Shown here in pieces: positions 54,170-63,893 of a DNA stretch of 64,000 bases. This DNA is from Bacteroidota bacterium (GTDB lineage: Bacteria; Bacteroidota; Bacteroidia; Chitinophagales; Chitinophagaceae), in NCBI GenBank assembly GCA_016706595.1, contig JADJJH010000001.1:620001-684000 (forward strand), in the 5' to 3' direction. How positions within the stretch are numbered: the stretch's first letter is position 1; each line of letters starts with the position of its first letter. A model generated the notes under the pieces. That model ran no database searches, was not told the DNA's origin, and worked only from the letters and a program-made list of their open reading frames with translations. A program made the position numbers and the translations under genes.

Positions 54170-54886
54170 ATGAAAAAAATAATTTCGATTGCAGGCATGT
54201 TCGTATTACTTTTTGTTTCGCAACTCAGTTTCGGACAAGATATCAATGAAATCGTCAACAACCATAACAAGGCCATTGGCGGCGTTGAAAACTGGAACAA
54301 AGTAAAAAACATTCGTTGTGAGGCAGTGCTTAAAGCACAAGGCGCTGAAGTAAAAATGAGTATGAATATGGTTGATAAAAAAGCCATGCGATTAGATATC
54401 AGTGTAATGGGCATGAGCGGTTACCAAATTTTAACCGATAAAGCGGGTTGGAGCTTTATGCCATTTCAAGGTCAAACAAAACCAGAGCCTATGACACCGG
54501 AAGATGTAAAAGCTTCGCAAGATGACCTTTATATTATTGATGAATTTATTACTTACAAGGATTTAGGTAAAAAGATTGAATTATTAGGTACAGAAGATAT
54601 TGAAGGTACCGAATGCCATAAAATTAGTTTAACTGATAAAGAAGGTAAAGTGACAACGTTTTATGTGGATGCCAGCAACCATTTGATTGTAAAAAAATCG
54701 GCAAAGCGCAGTGTGAATGGCAAAGAATTTGAAACGAATACTACTTATAATAATTATAAACCTGCTAATGGTGGTATTTTATTACCAATGAATCAAGGTG
54801 GCGATATGGGTGAAATAGAATTTACGAAGATGGAAGTGAATGCCAATATCGATGAAAAGATCTTTACCCCTGAAACAGCAAAATAA
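54170..54886 (+). CDS. LolA-like exported protein
   Basis: A 238-residue protein with a signal peptide (MKKIISIAGMFVLLFVSQLS, then FGQ) and a LolA/LolB-type beta-barrel half: RLDISVMGMSGYQILTDKAG, then FMPFQGQ and GTECHKISLTDKEGK. Such proteins carry lipids or lipoproteins, or are secreted homologues of unknown job; this one is the outer-membrane lipoprotein-sorting-like type common in the Bacteroidota. It stands alone before the Asp-box protein. Confidence 0.82.
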   Translation: MKKIISIAGMFVLLFVSQLSFGQDINEIVNNHNKAIGGVENWNKVKNIRCEAVLKAQGAEVKMSMNMVDKKAMRLDISVMGMSGYQILTDKAGWSFMPFQGQTKPEPMTPEDVKASQDDLYIIDEFITYKDLGKKIELLGTEDIEGTECHKISLTDKEGKVTTFYVDASNHLIVKKSAKRSVNGKEFETNTTYNNYKPANGGILLPMNQGGDMGEIEFTKMEVNANIDEKIFTPETAK

Positions 54887-55051
54887 AGTAAAGCACCCCC
54901 GTTAGACTCTGAGATTTGTTGCTAAAGGCAGTTAGGTACATTATTATAGATAGGAAAACAATATTTGTTCTTGAAGTAGACCAACAAGCCCGCATCTCAG
55001 TTTTATTAAACAACCATATTGTTACACATTATTCTTAAAAATTAATTTTCT

Positions 55052-58051
55052 ATGAAGAAATTATCTCTCATGGCATGCATCATGCTTGCCTATACTGTAC
55101 ATGGGCAAACTACCATTAATTCATCCTTGTTTGGGATTATGGAAGCCCGAGCATTAGGCCCGGGTACCACTAGTGGCCGCATTACTGCCATTGAAGGTGT
55201 AAATAATGATGAAGGAAAAACATTATATGTTGGTACTGCTGGTGGAGGTATATGGAAGTCGACCAATGCCGGTGCTTCATACAAACCTCTCTTTGATAAA
55301 TATTGTCAATCGATTGGCGCCATTGCAATTGATCAACAAACACCAAAAAACATTTATGCAGGAACCGGTGAAAGTAATATGCGAAATTCAGTATCCATTG
55401 GAACAGGTATGTATAAAAGCACAGATGGAGGTGATAATTGGAAGAAAATAGGATTAGATAGCACTGAGCACATCGCTAAGATTATCATTCATCCAAACAA
55501 TAGCAATATCATTTATGTTGCTGCACCAGGCGCTTTATGGCATGATAGCGAACATCGTGGCTTGTATAAGTCTGAAGATGGTGGAACGACATGGAATAAA
55601 ATTTTATACAAATCACCAAACACGGGCTGTGCCGATATTGTAATCGATCCGAAAAATCCGGAAATATTACTGGCTTCTATGTGGGAATTCAGACGTAAAC
55701 CTTACAGCTTTGAATCGGGAGGTTTACATAGCGGATTATTTAAAAGTATGGATGGTGGTAAAACTTGGAAGGAAATTAGTAATGGATTACCGGCAAAACC
55801 ATTTGGTAGAATTGCTATGGCAGCGGCACCTGGTAACCCAAAAAAAATGGTAGCGATTGTTGAAGCAAAAGAAACCGGTTTATATATTTCAGAAGATGGT
55901 GGTGAATCATGGAAAAGTCAGAGTGCCACTTTAAATGTATGTGCTCGTCCTTTTTATTTTAGTACCATAGCCATCGATCCAAAAGATGAAAAAAGAGTGT
56001 ATAGACCAGCATTTGAATTTGCTTATTCCGATGATGGTGGATATTCATTTTCAACAGCGTCGTATGATGGTGGTTGGGTTCATAGTGATATGCATGCCTT
56101 ATGGATTAATCCGGTACATACCAATATTTTATATGTAGGCACTGATGGTGGGGTGTATACTAGTTTAGATCGTGGCGTTACTTGGACCTTTCATCATGCC
56201 TTACCAGTAGCCCAATTTTACCATGCCACCCATGATCTCAAAGATCCTTACAATGTATATGGAGGTTTGCAAGATAATGGAAGTTGGATGGCACCAAGTT
56301 CGGCCCCAGGTGGAGTGGGAAATGGAAACTGGAATCGATTATATGGTGGTGATGGTTTTTGGACTATCCCTGATATTGATGGACAAACCGCTTATGCCGA
56401 ATATCAAGGTGGTAATATGGCAAGAATTAATTTAAGTAACATGAAAAGTGTAAATATCCAACCACAAAAAACTTCACAAGAAGAAAAGCTCAGATGGAAT
56501 TGGAATACACCGCTAGTAACCGGAAAAAAGAATCCAAAAAATTTATATACCGGCGCACAATATTTGTATAAGTCGAGTGATCAAGGGCGAAATTGGGCGC
56601 GTATATCGAATGACCTTACCACCAATGATAAAGAAAAACAAAAGCAAGAAGCCAGTGGTGGATTAAGTGCCGATAATACCTCAGCTGAAAATCATTGTAC
56701 TATTTTTACAATTGCAGAATCAAGTATTGATGATCAAATCATTTGGGTAGGCACCGATGATGGTAATTTACAATATACCTTAAATGGAGGCAAACAATGG
56801 CAAAATGTTTCACCGCAAATTGCGGCTAGCGGAATTGCCAAACAAAGTTGGATTAGTAGCATACAACCATCACAATTCGATAAACAAACAGTGTACGCGA
56901 CGTTCGATAATCATATGTATGGAGACCACTTGACGTATGTCGCTAAAAGCAAAGACATGGGTAAAACCTGGCAACGAATTATGCATAAAGAATTCAGCGG
57001 CTTTGCTCATAAAATTATTGAAGATCCTGTAAATAAAAACTTATTGTTTTTGGGCACCGAGATGGGATTGTATTGTACACTTGATGGCGGTGAGAATTGG
57101 TTTAGAATGAAAAACAAAATCCCGGATTATGCATTAGTTCGCGACCTAGCCATCCATCCTAAAACGCATGATTTAATTGTGGCAACACATGGGCGTGGAA
57201 TTTATATCATTGATGATATACGTGCAATCAGAGAATTAAATGCAGAAATCATAGCAAAAGATGTTCATATGTTTCCGATGCCTGACATGGTAATGAATAA
57301 TGGAAAGTTTGGTTGGGGCGGCCCCGAAGTTTCCGGTGCATGGGGAACAGGCAATGCCCAAGAAAAACCTTCGATACAATACTATTTAAAAGAACGCTTG
57401 AGTAGTGAAAAAGCAATGGTTGAAATATATGATGCAGATAATCATTTGGTTCAAGCTATACCTGCAACAGGACGTCGAGGAATCAACCGTGTAGATTGGA
57501 ATTTACGAGGTGTTCCGCCAAAAGTAGCTGCAGGAAGTACCAAAATGGATGGAGCTGGATTTACGGCACCCATGGTATTACCGGGATTATATACCATCAA
57601 ATTAAAAATTGGCACTAAAGAGTATTCGACAACTATGAACTGCGTGCATGATAAAGAAAATAAAGATTTATCTGTTACTGACAGGAAATTGGTTTACGAA
57701 AAAGCCATGCAATTACAAGCACTTTACAGCAGATTATCCTCTACCATCGATTCGATTACAAAATGGCAAAATGAACTAAAAAAAGATTCGGTAGCTTTTA
57801 AGAAATCAAAAGTTGCTGCACAGAAATTTGATCAGCTCGAAAAAATTCGTGGTGAGTTAATGGCAACCAAGCAAACTTCTATTTTTGCCGATGAAGAAAA
57901 ACTTCGTGAAAAAATTTCGGCTATGTACGGCATTTTTTGCACCATGGAAGCTAAACCCAATACCACACAATTGCAGGCCATCGATGATTTAGAAGCAGAA
58001 TACAAAAAACAAGAAAATTCGTTTAAAATACTTGTAGCAGATAAGAGTTAA
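55052..58051 (+). CDS. Exported Asp-box (BNR/VPS10-like) repeat protein
   Basis: A 999-residue protein with a signal peptide (to about 19, VHGQTT). It is built of Asp-box repeats, for example STDGGDNWKKI, SEDGGTTWNKI, SMDGGKTWKEI, SEDGGESWKSQ, SSDQGRNWARI and SKDMGKTWQRI, giving two beta-propellers (about 30-720) of the sortilin/glycosyl-hydrolase-like type. A C-terminal beta and helical region follows (about 790-999). No T9SS domain is visible, so it may stay in the periplasm. Annotated relatives are called glycosyl hydrolases, but no catalytic residues can be assigned from the sequence. Confidence 0.85.
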   Translation: MKKLSLMACIMLAYTVHGQTTINSSLFGIMEARALGPGTTSGRITAIEGVNNDEGKTLYVGTAGGGIWKSTNAGASYKPLFDKYCQSIGAIAIDQQTPKNIYAGTGESNMRNSVSIGTGMYKSTDGGDNWKKIGLDSTEHIAKIIIHPNNSNIIYVAAPGALWHDSEHRGLYKSEDGGTTWNKILYKSPNTGCADIVIDPKNPEILLASMWEFRRKPYSFESGGLHSGLFKSMDGGKTWKEISNGLPAKPFGRIAMAAAPGNPKKMVAIVEAKETGLYISEDGGESWKSQSATLNVCARPFYFSTIAIDPKDEKRVYRPAFEFAYSDDGGYSFSTASYDGGWVHSDMHALWINPVHTNILYVGTDGGVYTSLDRGVTWTFHHALPVAQFYHATHDLKDPYNVYGGLQDNGSWMAPSSAPGGVGNGNWNRLYGGDGFWTIPDIDGQTAYAEYQGGNMARINLSNMKSVNIQPQKTSQEEKLRWNWNTPLVTGKKNPKNLYTGAQYLYKSSDQGRNWARISNDLTTNDKEKQKQEASGGLSADNTSAENHCTIFTIAESSIDDQIIWVGTDDGNLQYTLNGGKQWQNVSPQIAASGIAKQSWISSIQPSQFDKQTVYATFDNHMYGDHLTYVAKSKDMGKTWQRIMHKEFSGFAHKIIEDPVNKNLLFLGTEMGLYCTLDGGENWFRMKNKIPDYALVRDLAIHPKTHDLIVATHGRGIYIIDDIRAIRELNAEIIAKDVHMFPMPDMVMNNGKFGWGGPEVSGAWGTGNAQEKPSIQYYLKERLSSEKAMVEIYDADNHLVQAIPATGRRGINRVDWNLRGVPPKVAAGSTKMDGAGFTAPMVLPGLYTIKLKIGTKEYSTTMNCVHDKENKDLSVTDRKLVYEKAMQLQALYSRLSSTIDSITKWQNELKKDSVAFKKSKVAAQKFDQLEKIRGELMATKQTSIFADEEKLREKISAMYGIFCTMEAKPNTTQLQAIDDLEAEYKKQENSFKILVADKS

Positions 58052-58175
58052 GTCTGCTCGAGATTTTTTTATTAAGGGTGATTTTAAAAATCTAACGTCA
58101 ATAGCGTACTTTGGATTGCTAATTAAATACCCAAAAAAATGCGCTTTAGTTGAAACTATTAAAGTGGAAATTATC

Positions 58176-58703
58176 ATGAAAAAACTTAGTTTACTATTTC
58201 TAGCGATTGCTATTTCATTCAGTTTTGGTTTTGTTTGCCAATCAATTATTTCCAATTCATCTAGTAAGGAAACAAAGAATAAAAAAGTAACAGGCATTGG
58301 TGGCATTTTTTTTAAATGCAAAGACCCAAATAAGATGAGAGCATGGTATCAAACCCATCTCGGACTTATGACCAACGAATATGGTGCTGTTTTTGAATGG
58401 CGACAAGGAACTGATACAACAAAAAAAGGTTTTACACAATGGAGTCCGTTTGCAGAAAAAACTAAATATTTTGAGCCTTCAACAAAAGATTTCATGATAA
58501 ATTATCGAGTTGAAAATTTAGCATCCCTTGTGCAGCAACTTACAAATGAAGGGGTTACGATAGCTGATAGTATAGAAAGTTATGATTACGGCAAATTCGT
58601 TCATATCATAGATATTGAAGGCAATAAAATTGAACTTTGGGAACCCAACGATGAAGCCTATGAAAAAATGGGGATTCAACTTGGCTTAACAACCACAAAA
58701 TAA
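58176..58703 (+). CDS. Exported VOC (glyoxalase-fold) family protein
   Basis: About 175 residues from the ATG at 58176. The frame is open from 58116, but the ATG at 58176 gives a proper hydrophobic signal segment (KKLSLLFLAIAISFSFGF). The VOC fold follows, GIGGIFFKCKDPNKMRAWYQ, THLGL and IEGNKIELWEPND, with the metal-ligand-like Glu in KIELWE. VOC proteins usually act in the cytoplasm; the signal segment makes this one unusual. Substrate unknown. Confidence 0.82.
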   Translation: MKKLSLLFLAIAISFSFGFVCQSIISNSSSKETKNKKVTGIGGIFFKCKDPNKMRAWYQTHLGLMTNEYGAVFEWRQGTDTTKKGFTQWSPFAEKTKYFEPSTKDFMINYRVENLASLVQQLTNEGVTIADSIESYDYGKFVHIIDIEGNKIELWEPNDEAYEKMGIQLGLTTTK

Positions 58704-58737
58704 ATCTATTTGATACTCTTCTTTTCTCACATCTCTC

Positions 58738-59100
58738 CTACTCTCTTTCGTGATCCCAAGCATCAAATAATTTTTGTAAATAATGGTTTTCTTCATGCGT
58801 AATCACATCATCGGCTTTTGCTAAATGAATGGCAAACTTAAGAAAACTCATTCTTTCTCTTTCTGTTGAATCATCATGAAAATCGTCTATGCATTTTAAA
58901 AAATGATTTTCCCAATCGTCATGTTTTAAATTACTGATGATCTCCATCTGCTTATCTAAATTTACATGAAAAGGAAATTCTTGAAAAAGATATTCACGAA
59001 TCACTTTTTCTTCGTCACTATGAAGCCGAAAATCAACTGACGAAAGAATCATCAGTAAATGGTAGCCGGCAATGGTTTTATTCATCCTATTGTTTGGCAT
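58738..59100 (-). CDS. TerB-like helical protein
   Basis: A 120-residue, all-helical acidic protein resembling TerB: LLMILSSVDFRLHSDEEKVI and FAIHLAKADDVITHEENHYL are the two repeated acidic helix segments with possible metal sites. TerB is named for tellurite resistance but is widely found in stress or envelope settings. It follows ald by 9 nt on the same strand. Confidence 0.78.
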   Translation of the reverse strand: MPNNRMNKTIAGYHLLMILSSVDFRLHSDEEKVIREYLFQEFPFHVNLDKQMEIISNLKHDDWENHFLKCIDDFHDDSTERERMSFLKFAIHLAKADDVITHEENHYLQKLFDAWDHERE

Positions 59101-59109
59101 ATAATAAGT

Positions 59110-60330
59110 TTATAACTCGGTCGACAAGATAAGATTGAGGTCGGTATATTTGATGTTAAATTTCTTTGAAAGTGCCTTACTACTTAATTTTCCTTTATAC
59201 ATATAGGTCGCACTTAACAAACCCGGCTTATTAATTATCATCGCATCGGGTCTGCCACCGGCTTCTGCACATGAAAGTATCATAGGCATTAAAATATTAC
59301 TAATGGCACCTGAAGCTGTACGTGAAACACCTGAAGCCATATTAGGCACACAGTAATGTATCACATCATGTTTCTTAAATATCGGATCTTCATGTGAGGT
59401 CATCGCCGAAGTTTCAAAGCAACCTCCATTATCGATACTTACATCAATAATAACCGAACCCGCTTGCATGGCCTCTACCATTGCCTCGCTAACCACCATG
59501 GGTACGATTCCCTTTTGTGGTTTTAATGCTCCAATTGCCACATCTGCTTCAGCTAAAGCTTTCGATAAAATCATGGGATCTATGACTGATGTAAAAATAG
59601 TTTGACCAACAGTACGTTGCAAACGCATAAGCCGGTAAATAGAATTGTCAAAAACCTTTACTTGAGCTCCACAACCAATAGCAGAACGAGCTGCAAATTC
59701 GCCTACCATACCGGCTCCAATAATCACCACATTCGCAGGGGGGACACCGGCGATTCCTCCCATTAAAATACCTTTACCTTGATCATTATTACTTAAATAT
59801 TTTCCGGCCATTTGAATGGCATATACTCCGGCTATTTGGCTCATTGAACGAACAATAGGAAAATAACCCGCATCATCTTTAATACTTCCTAAAGCAATCC
59901 CTATAATTTTTTTCTCTAAACATTTTTCTAGATGTTGTTTACTTAAAGTTGGAATATGAATCGGAGAAAATACAATTTGATCTTTTTGTAATAACTCAAG
60001 TTCATCATGACCAATTGGCGCAGTTTTTAATAAAATATCGGCTGAAAAAATTTCCCTTTTGTCATGCACAATCATAGCACCAGCTTCGGCATATTCGCGA
60101 TCGCTATACGATGAGGCTTCTCCTGCATTGTGTTCTATAGCTACTTTATGTCCATTGTTTACAATCACCGAAACAGCGCCCGGTGTTAACGCAATTCTAT
60201 TTTCTTGAAAAGATGTTTCTTTGGGAATACCTATATATACTGAAGTACGCTTTGGCATATATTCGAGCGTTTCTTCAAGAGGATTATAAGAATAAGAAAC
60301 ATTGATGATAGGCTTTGGACGGGGTTCCAT
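59110..60330 (-). CDS. ald: Alanine dehydrogenase
   Basis: A 406-residue alanine dehydrogenase/transhydrogenase-type enzyme. Features: IGIPKETSFQENRIALTPGA (substrate side), EHNAGEASSYSDREY, the NAD-binding VVIIGAGMVGEFAARSAIG, DVSIDNGGCFETS and the HYCVPNMASGVSRTAS loop. It interconverts alanine and pyruvate plus ammonia. An alternative assignment as the transhydrogenase alpha subunit is less likely because no beta subunit is present. It precedes the TerB-like gene. Confidence 0.88.
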   Translation of the reverse strand: MEPRPKPIINVSYSYNPLEETLEYMPKRTSVYIGIPKETSFQENRIALTPGAVSVIVNNGHKVAIEHNAGEASSYSDREYAEAGAMIVHDKREIFSADILLKTAPIGHDELELLQKDQIVFSPIHIPTLSKQHLEKCLEKKIIGIALGSIKDDAGYFPIVRSMSQIAGVYAIQMAGKYLSNNDQGKGILMGGIAGVPPANVVIIGAGMVGEFAARSAIGCGAQVKVFDNSIYRLMRLQRTVGQTIFTSVIDPMILSKALAEADVAIGALKPQKGIVPMVVSEAMVEAMQAGSVIIDVSIDNGGCFETSAMTSHEDPIFKKHDVIHYCVPNMASGVSRTASGAISNILMPMILSCAEAGGRPDAMIINKPGLLSATYMYKGKLSSKALSKKFNIKYTDLNLILSTEL

Positions 60331-60359
60331 AAGATGTATTTGAATGTAAAATTAGAAAA

Positions 60360-61127
60360 TTAAATCACTATTGAAAGTGAATCGAAGGCTAAGTTCATTC
60401 TGGGGGGTAACTCTGCCTCAATTTCATCATACAATCCTAATTGGTGCGAAATATGGGTAAAATAAGTTTGTTGTGCGCCAACTCGATTTGCCAATGCAAT
60501 AGCTTGCTCAAGCGTAAAATGTGAAATATGTGCTTCTCGACGTAAAGCATTCAATACCAAAAAATTAGACCCTAATACTTTTTGCAATTCAATATCATCT
60601 ATAAAATTTGCATCGGTTATATACGTAAAATCACCTATTCTAAAACCTAGTACGGGCATTTGATAATGATAAACTTCAATGGGTATACATTCAATATCTC
60701 CAATTTGAAAAGAAGCATGTTTGGTTATGGTATGTAATTTTACTTGAGGCACACCCGGATAATCGCTTCGATCGAAAATATATGAAAACTCGGTTCGAAT
60801 GGTTGATTGCGTTTCTTCAGTTGCATAAATATCAACGGGCTTACCTTGCAAATAATTAAAGGCTCTAATATCGTCCATGCCAGCCAGATGATCTTTATGT
60901 GCATGTGTAAAAACTAAGGCATCTAATTTTCGAACATCAGCTCGCAAGAGTTGTTGCCTAAAATCCGGGCCACTATCAATGACAATAGTGGTTGTTTCTG
61001 ATTCGATGAGTAAGGATGACCTAAGTCGTTTATCCTTTTCATGATTTGACAAACAAACCCTGCATCGACAACCAATAATGGGCACACCTTGAGAAGTGCC
61101 TGTACCAAGAAATGTGAACGTAATCAT
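60360..61127 (-). CDS. PhnP-like MBL-fold metallo-hydrolase
   Basis: A 255-residue metallo-beta-lactamase-fold enzyme. The metal motif is FTHAHKDHLAGMDDIRAFN; the zinc-finger-like CRCRVC near residue 20 and the late HISHQLG are as in PhnP, the cyclic phosphodiesterase of phosphonate use. Such proteins occur widely outside the C-P lyase operon, so the role here is an unspecified phosphodiesterase. A TATCTTCG element lies 6 nt before the ATG. It is 29 nt upstream of ald. Confidence 0.87.
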   Translation of the reverse strand: MITFTFLGTGTSQGVPIIGCRCRVCLSNHEKDKRLRSSLLIESETTTIVIDSGPDFRQQLLRADVRKLDALVFTHAHKDHLAGMDDIRAFNYLQGKPVDIYATEETQSTIRTEFSYIFDRSDYPGVPQVKLHTITKHASFQIGDIECIPIEVYHYQMPVLGFRIGDFTYITDANFIDDIELQKVLGSNFLVLNALRREAHISHFTLEQAIALANRVGAQQTYFTHISHQLGLYDEIEAELPPRMNLAFDSLSIVI

Positions 61128-61133
61128 CGATTG

Positions 61134-61141
61134 CGAAGATA
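61134..61141 (-). promoter_or_regulatory. -7-like element before MBL hydrolase
   Basis: TATCTTCG on the minus strand (TAnnTTYG) ends 6 nt before the ATG. Confidence 0.42.
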
Positions 61142-61271
61142 GTTATTTAGATGTGTAATCTATACTACAAAAAACTACGTCTATTACCTCACTTCTGATA
61201 CTGGCAGATGCAAAATATTTACCATCTCAAGCTGGCCTTTTGGTTAATTCATGCTTTATACGCTCTACTTC

Positions 61272-63893
61272 TTATTGCGTATCTTCATCATTCTTTAGTT
61301 TCTGAATATAGGCCAATGCATCGGTTATCACATCGCTGCAAATAACGATGAATGAATCTTTCGGTGCATTTTTAACTGCATGATCAATGGCTTCTAGCTC
61401 TTTTAAAATAACATGAACTTTAATATCTTTTTTCTCGAGGGCAATGCCTTGTTTAAGTAAGTCAACAATATTCTCCACGGTTCTACCTCGCAAATGTTTA
61501 TCCTGACGAATAATAATTTCATCAAACATCGAAGCGGCTAGTTGTCCGAGTTCACGGATATCTTCATCGCGTCTATCACCGGTGCCGGCAATGATACCAA
61601 TTTTATGAACAGATTCAACTTTGTTTACATACGATTTCAAGACGTTGAAACCCGCAGGATTATGCGCATAATCGGCAAGTACCTGAAAGTTTTTAAATTG
61701 AAAAAGGTTCATACGCCCAGGGGTTTGCGCCGGACTCGGAATAAAAGTGTTTAAAGCTTGTTTAATATCTACCACACTAAATCCACGCAGGTAACCGGCT
61801 AAGATAGCAGGCATAATATTCATAACATTAAACAAGGCTCTTCCGCTTTGGGTTAATGGAATTTGATGGGCATGTTCAATCTGTATTTTCCATGCACCTT
61901 TTTGAATATAAATCATATCGCTTTTCTCATCATACACTGCAGCAATTCCATTTTTATCGCAATGTTCTTTAATACGTTTGCTTTTCGGATCCATACTAAA
62001 GAAGGCGATATTACATGACAGACCTTCACGCATGCCATACACCAAATTGTCGTCGGCATTTAAAATGGCATAACCATTGGGGTCGACACTTTGTGCAACA
62101 ACAGCTTTTACACGTGCTAATTGTTCAACGGTATCTATTCCACCTAAGCCAAGATGGTCGGCACTAATATTGGTTACGATGCCAATATCACATTTATGAA
62201 AACCTAAGCCGGCGCGTAAAATTCCACCACGAGCACATTCAAGTACTGCAAAATCAACGGTTGGATCTTTCAAAACAAATTCTGCACTTACCGGCCCGGT
62301 ACAATCGCCTTTCATCATCATGAGGTTTTGAATATACACACCATCGCTCGTGGTAAATCCAACTTTATGACCCATGCTTTTTACGAGATGCGCTGTTAAT
62401 CGAGTAGTAGTAGTTTTACCGTTTGTTCCGGAAACAGCGATAATAGGAATGCGAGCTGAAGTTCCAGGAGGATATAACATATCTATCACAGGTTCGGCCA
62501 CATTACGTGCAAGACCTTCGCTTGGATCGATATGCATACGGAAACCAGGGGCCGCATTGACTTCAAGAATAGCACCTCCATTTTCTTCGAGCGGAGTTGA
62601 TAAATCAGAAGCCATAATATCGATACCACAAATATCTAAACCAATAATTCGCGCAATACGTTCGGCAAGAAAAATATTATTCGGATGAACATAATCGGTA
62701 ACATCTGTTGACGTTCCTCCGGTACTTAAATTAGCAGTGGGTTTTAAATGCAAAATTTCTTTATTGGGAATTACACTCTCTAAAGTCAATTCCTTATCTA
62801 ATAAAATCTTTTCAGTTACCGCATCCACTTTAATTTGAGTTAATACTTTTTCATGTCCAAAACCACGACGAGGATCTGCATTTACTTTATCAATTAATTC
62901 GCGCAGTGTACTTTTCCCATCACCTGTAACACAAGCGGGTGTGCGTTTGGCAGCACAAATAAATTTATAATTAATTACCAATAATCTAAAATCATGACCG
63001 GTAATAAATTTTTCGCAGATAATACTCCGCGAATGCTTTTTTGCAATTTCGAGTGCTAATACCGCACTATCCCAATCTTTAATATCGGTGGTTGCACCCC
63101 GTCCGTGATTACCATTAATGGGTTTTAATACAATAGGGTAACCAATTCGTTTAATCGCGGCTTGTAATTCTTCTTCATCATGAATAATTCTTCCACTTGG
63201 TACAGGTACTTGTGCCGCTTCCAATAAATTCTTAGTATCTTCTTTATCACAAGCAATTTCAACGGCAATATTACTTGTAGTACTTGCAACGGTAGCTTGT
63301 ATGCGTCTTTGGTTAATACCATAACCGAGTTGTACTAACGAATTTCTGTTTAAACGAATCCATGGAATATTACGATTGATGGCTTCAGTAACGATAGATC
63401 CGGTACTTGGTCCGAGCCTTACTTTTTCGCGAATGACGCGAAGTTCTTGAATAAAAGATTCGACATCAAAATCATTGCCTTGAATTAAACGTTCAGCAAT
63501 TTCAACGGCGGCTTTTGCTGTTTGCACGCCTACTTCTTCTTCTACATACGAAAACACTACATGATAAACGCCTTTATGGCTAGCGCCTCTGGTTCTACCA
63601 AAACCGGTTTCCATACCGGCTAGTGTTTGCAATTCAAGAGCAATATGCTCAATCACATGACCCATCCAAGTGCCTTCCTCAACACGTTGAAAAAAACCAC
63701 CTTCAACACCTTCGCTACAACGATGGGAGATCATACTTGGAAACATATTTTTTATACGATCTAAAAAACCCGGAATAAGGTTTGTTGGTTTCTCTTCAAG
63801 ATCTTCCAAATCTAAAAGCATGACAATCAATTTATGTCGTTTAACGCTCCAATAGTTTGGACCTTTCATCACTTTTATCTCAAGTATTTTCAT
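61272..63893 (-). CDS. cphA: Cyanophycin synthetase
   Basis: An 873-residue CphA, which polymerises Asp and Arg into the nitrogen store cyanophycin. It has the N-terminal domain (IEHIALELQTLAGMETGFG), an ATP-grasp domain (about 210-470, YPIVLKPINGNHGRGATTDI and LEVNAAPGF) and a Mur-ligase-like domain with the ATP loop VSGTNGKTTTTRL near 487-497 and DYAHNPAGFNVL. All three parts are complete and the length is normal. Cyanophycinase is not in the window. It is the last gene, transcribed from the right edge. Confidence 0.93.
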   Translation of the reverse strand: MKILEIKVMKGPNYWSVKRHKLIVMLLDLEDLEEKPTNLIPGFLDRIKNMFPSMISHRCSEGVEGGFFQRVEEGTWMGHVIEHIALELQTLAGMETGFGRTRGASHKGVYHVVFSYVEEEVGVQTAKAAVEIAERLIQGNDFDVESFIQELRVIREKVRLGPSTGSIVTEAINRNIPWIRLNRNSLVQLGYGINQRRIQATVASTTSNIAVEIACDKEDTKNLLEAAQVPVPSGRIIHDEEELQAAIKRIGYPIVLKPINGNHGRGATTDIKDWDSAVLALEIAKKHSRSIICEKFITGHDFRLLVINYKFICAAKRTPACVTGDGKSTLRELIDKVNADPRRGFGHEKVLTQIKVDAVTEKILLDKELTLESVIPNKEILHLKPTANLSTGGTSTDVTDYVHPNNIFLAERIARIIGLDICGIDIMASDLSTPLEENGGAILEVNAAPGFRMHIDPSEGLARNVAEPVIDMLYPPGTSARIPIIAVSGTNGKTTTTRLTAHLVKSMGHKVGFTTSDGVYIQNLMMMKGDCTGPVSAEFVLKDPTVDFAVLECARGGILRAGLGFHKCDIGIVTNISADHLGLGGIDTVEQLARVKAVVAQSVDPNGYAILNADDNLVYGMREGLSCNIAFFSMDPKSKRIKEHCDKNGIAAVYDEKSDMIYIQKGAWKIQIEHAHQIPLTQSGRALFNVMNIMPAILAGYLRGFSVVDIKQALNTFIPSPAQTPGRMNLFQFKNFQVLADYAHNPAGFNVLKSYVNKVESVHKIGIIAGTGDRRDEDIRELGQLAASMFDEIIIRQDKHLRGRTVENIVDLLKQGIALEKKDIKVHVILKELEAIDHAVKNAPKDSFIVICSDVITDALAYIQKLKNDEDTQ

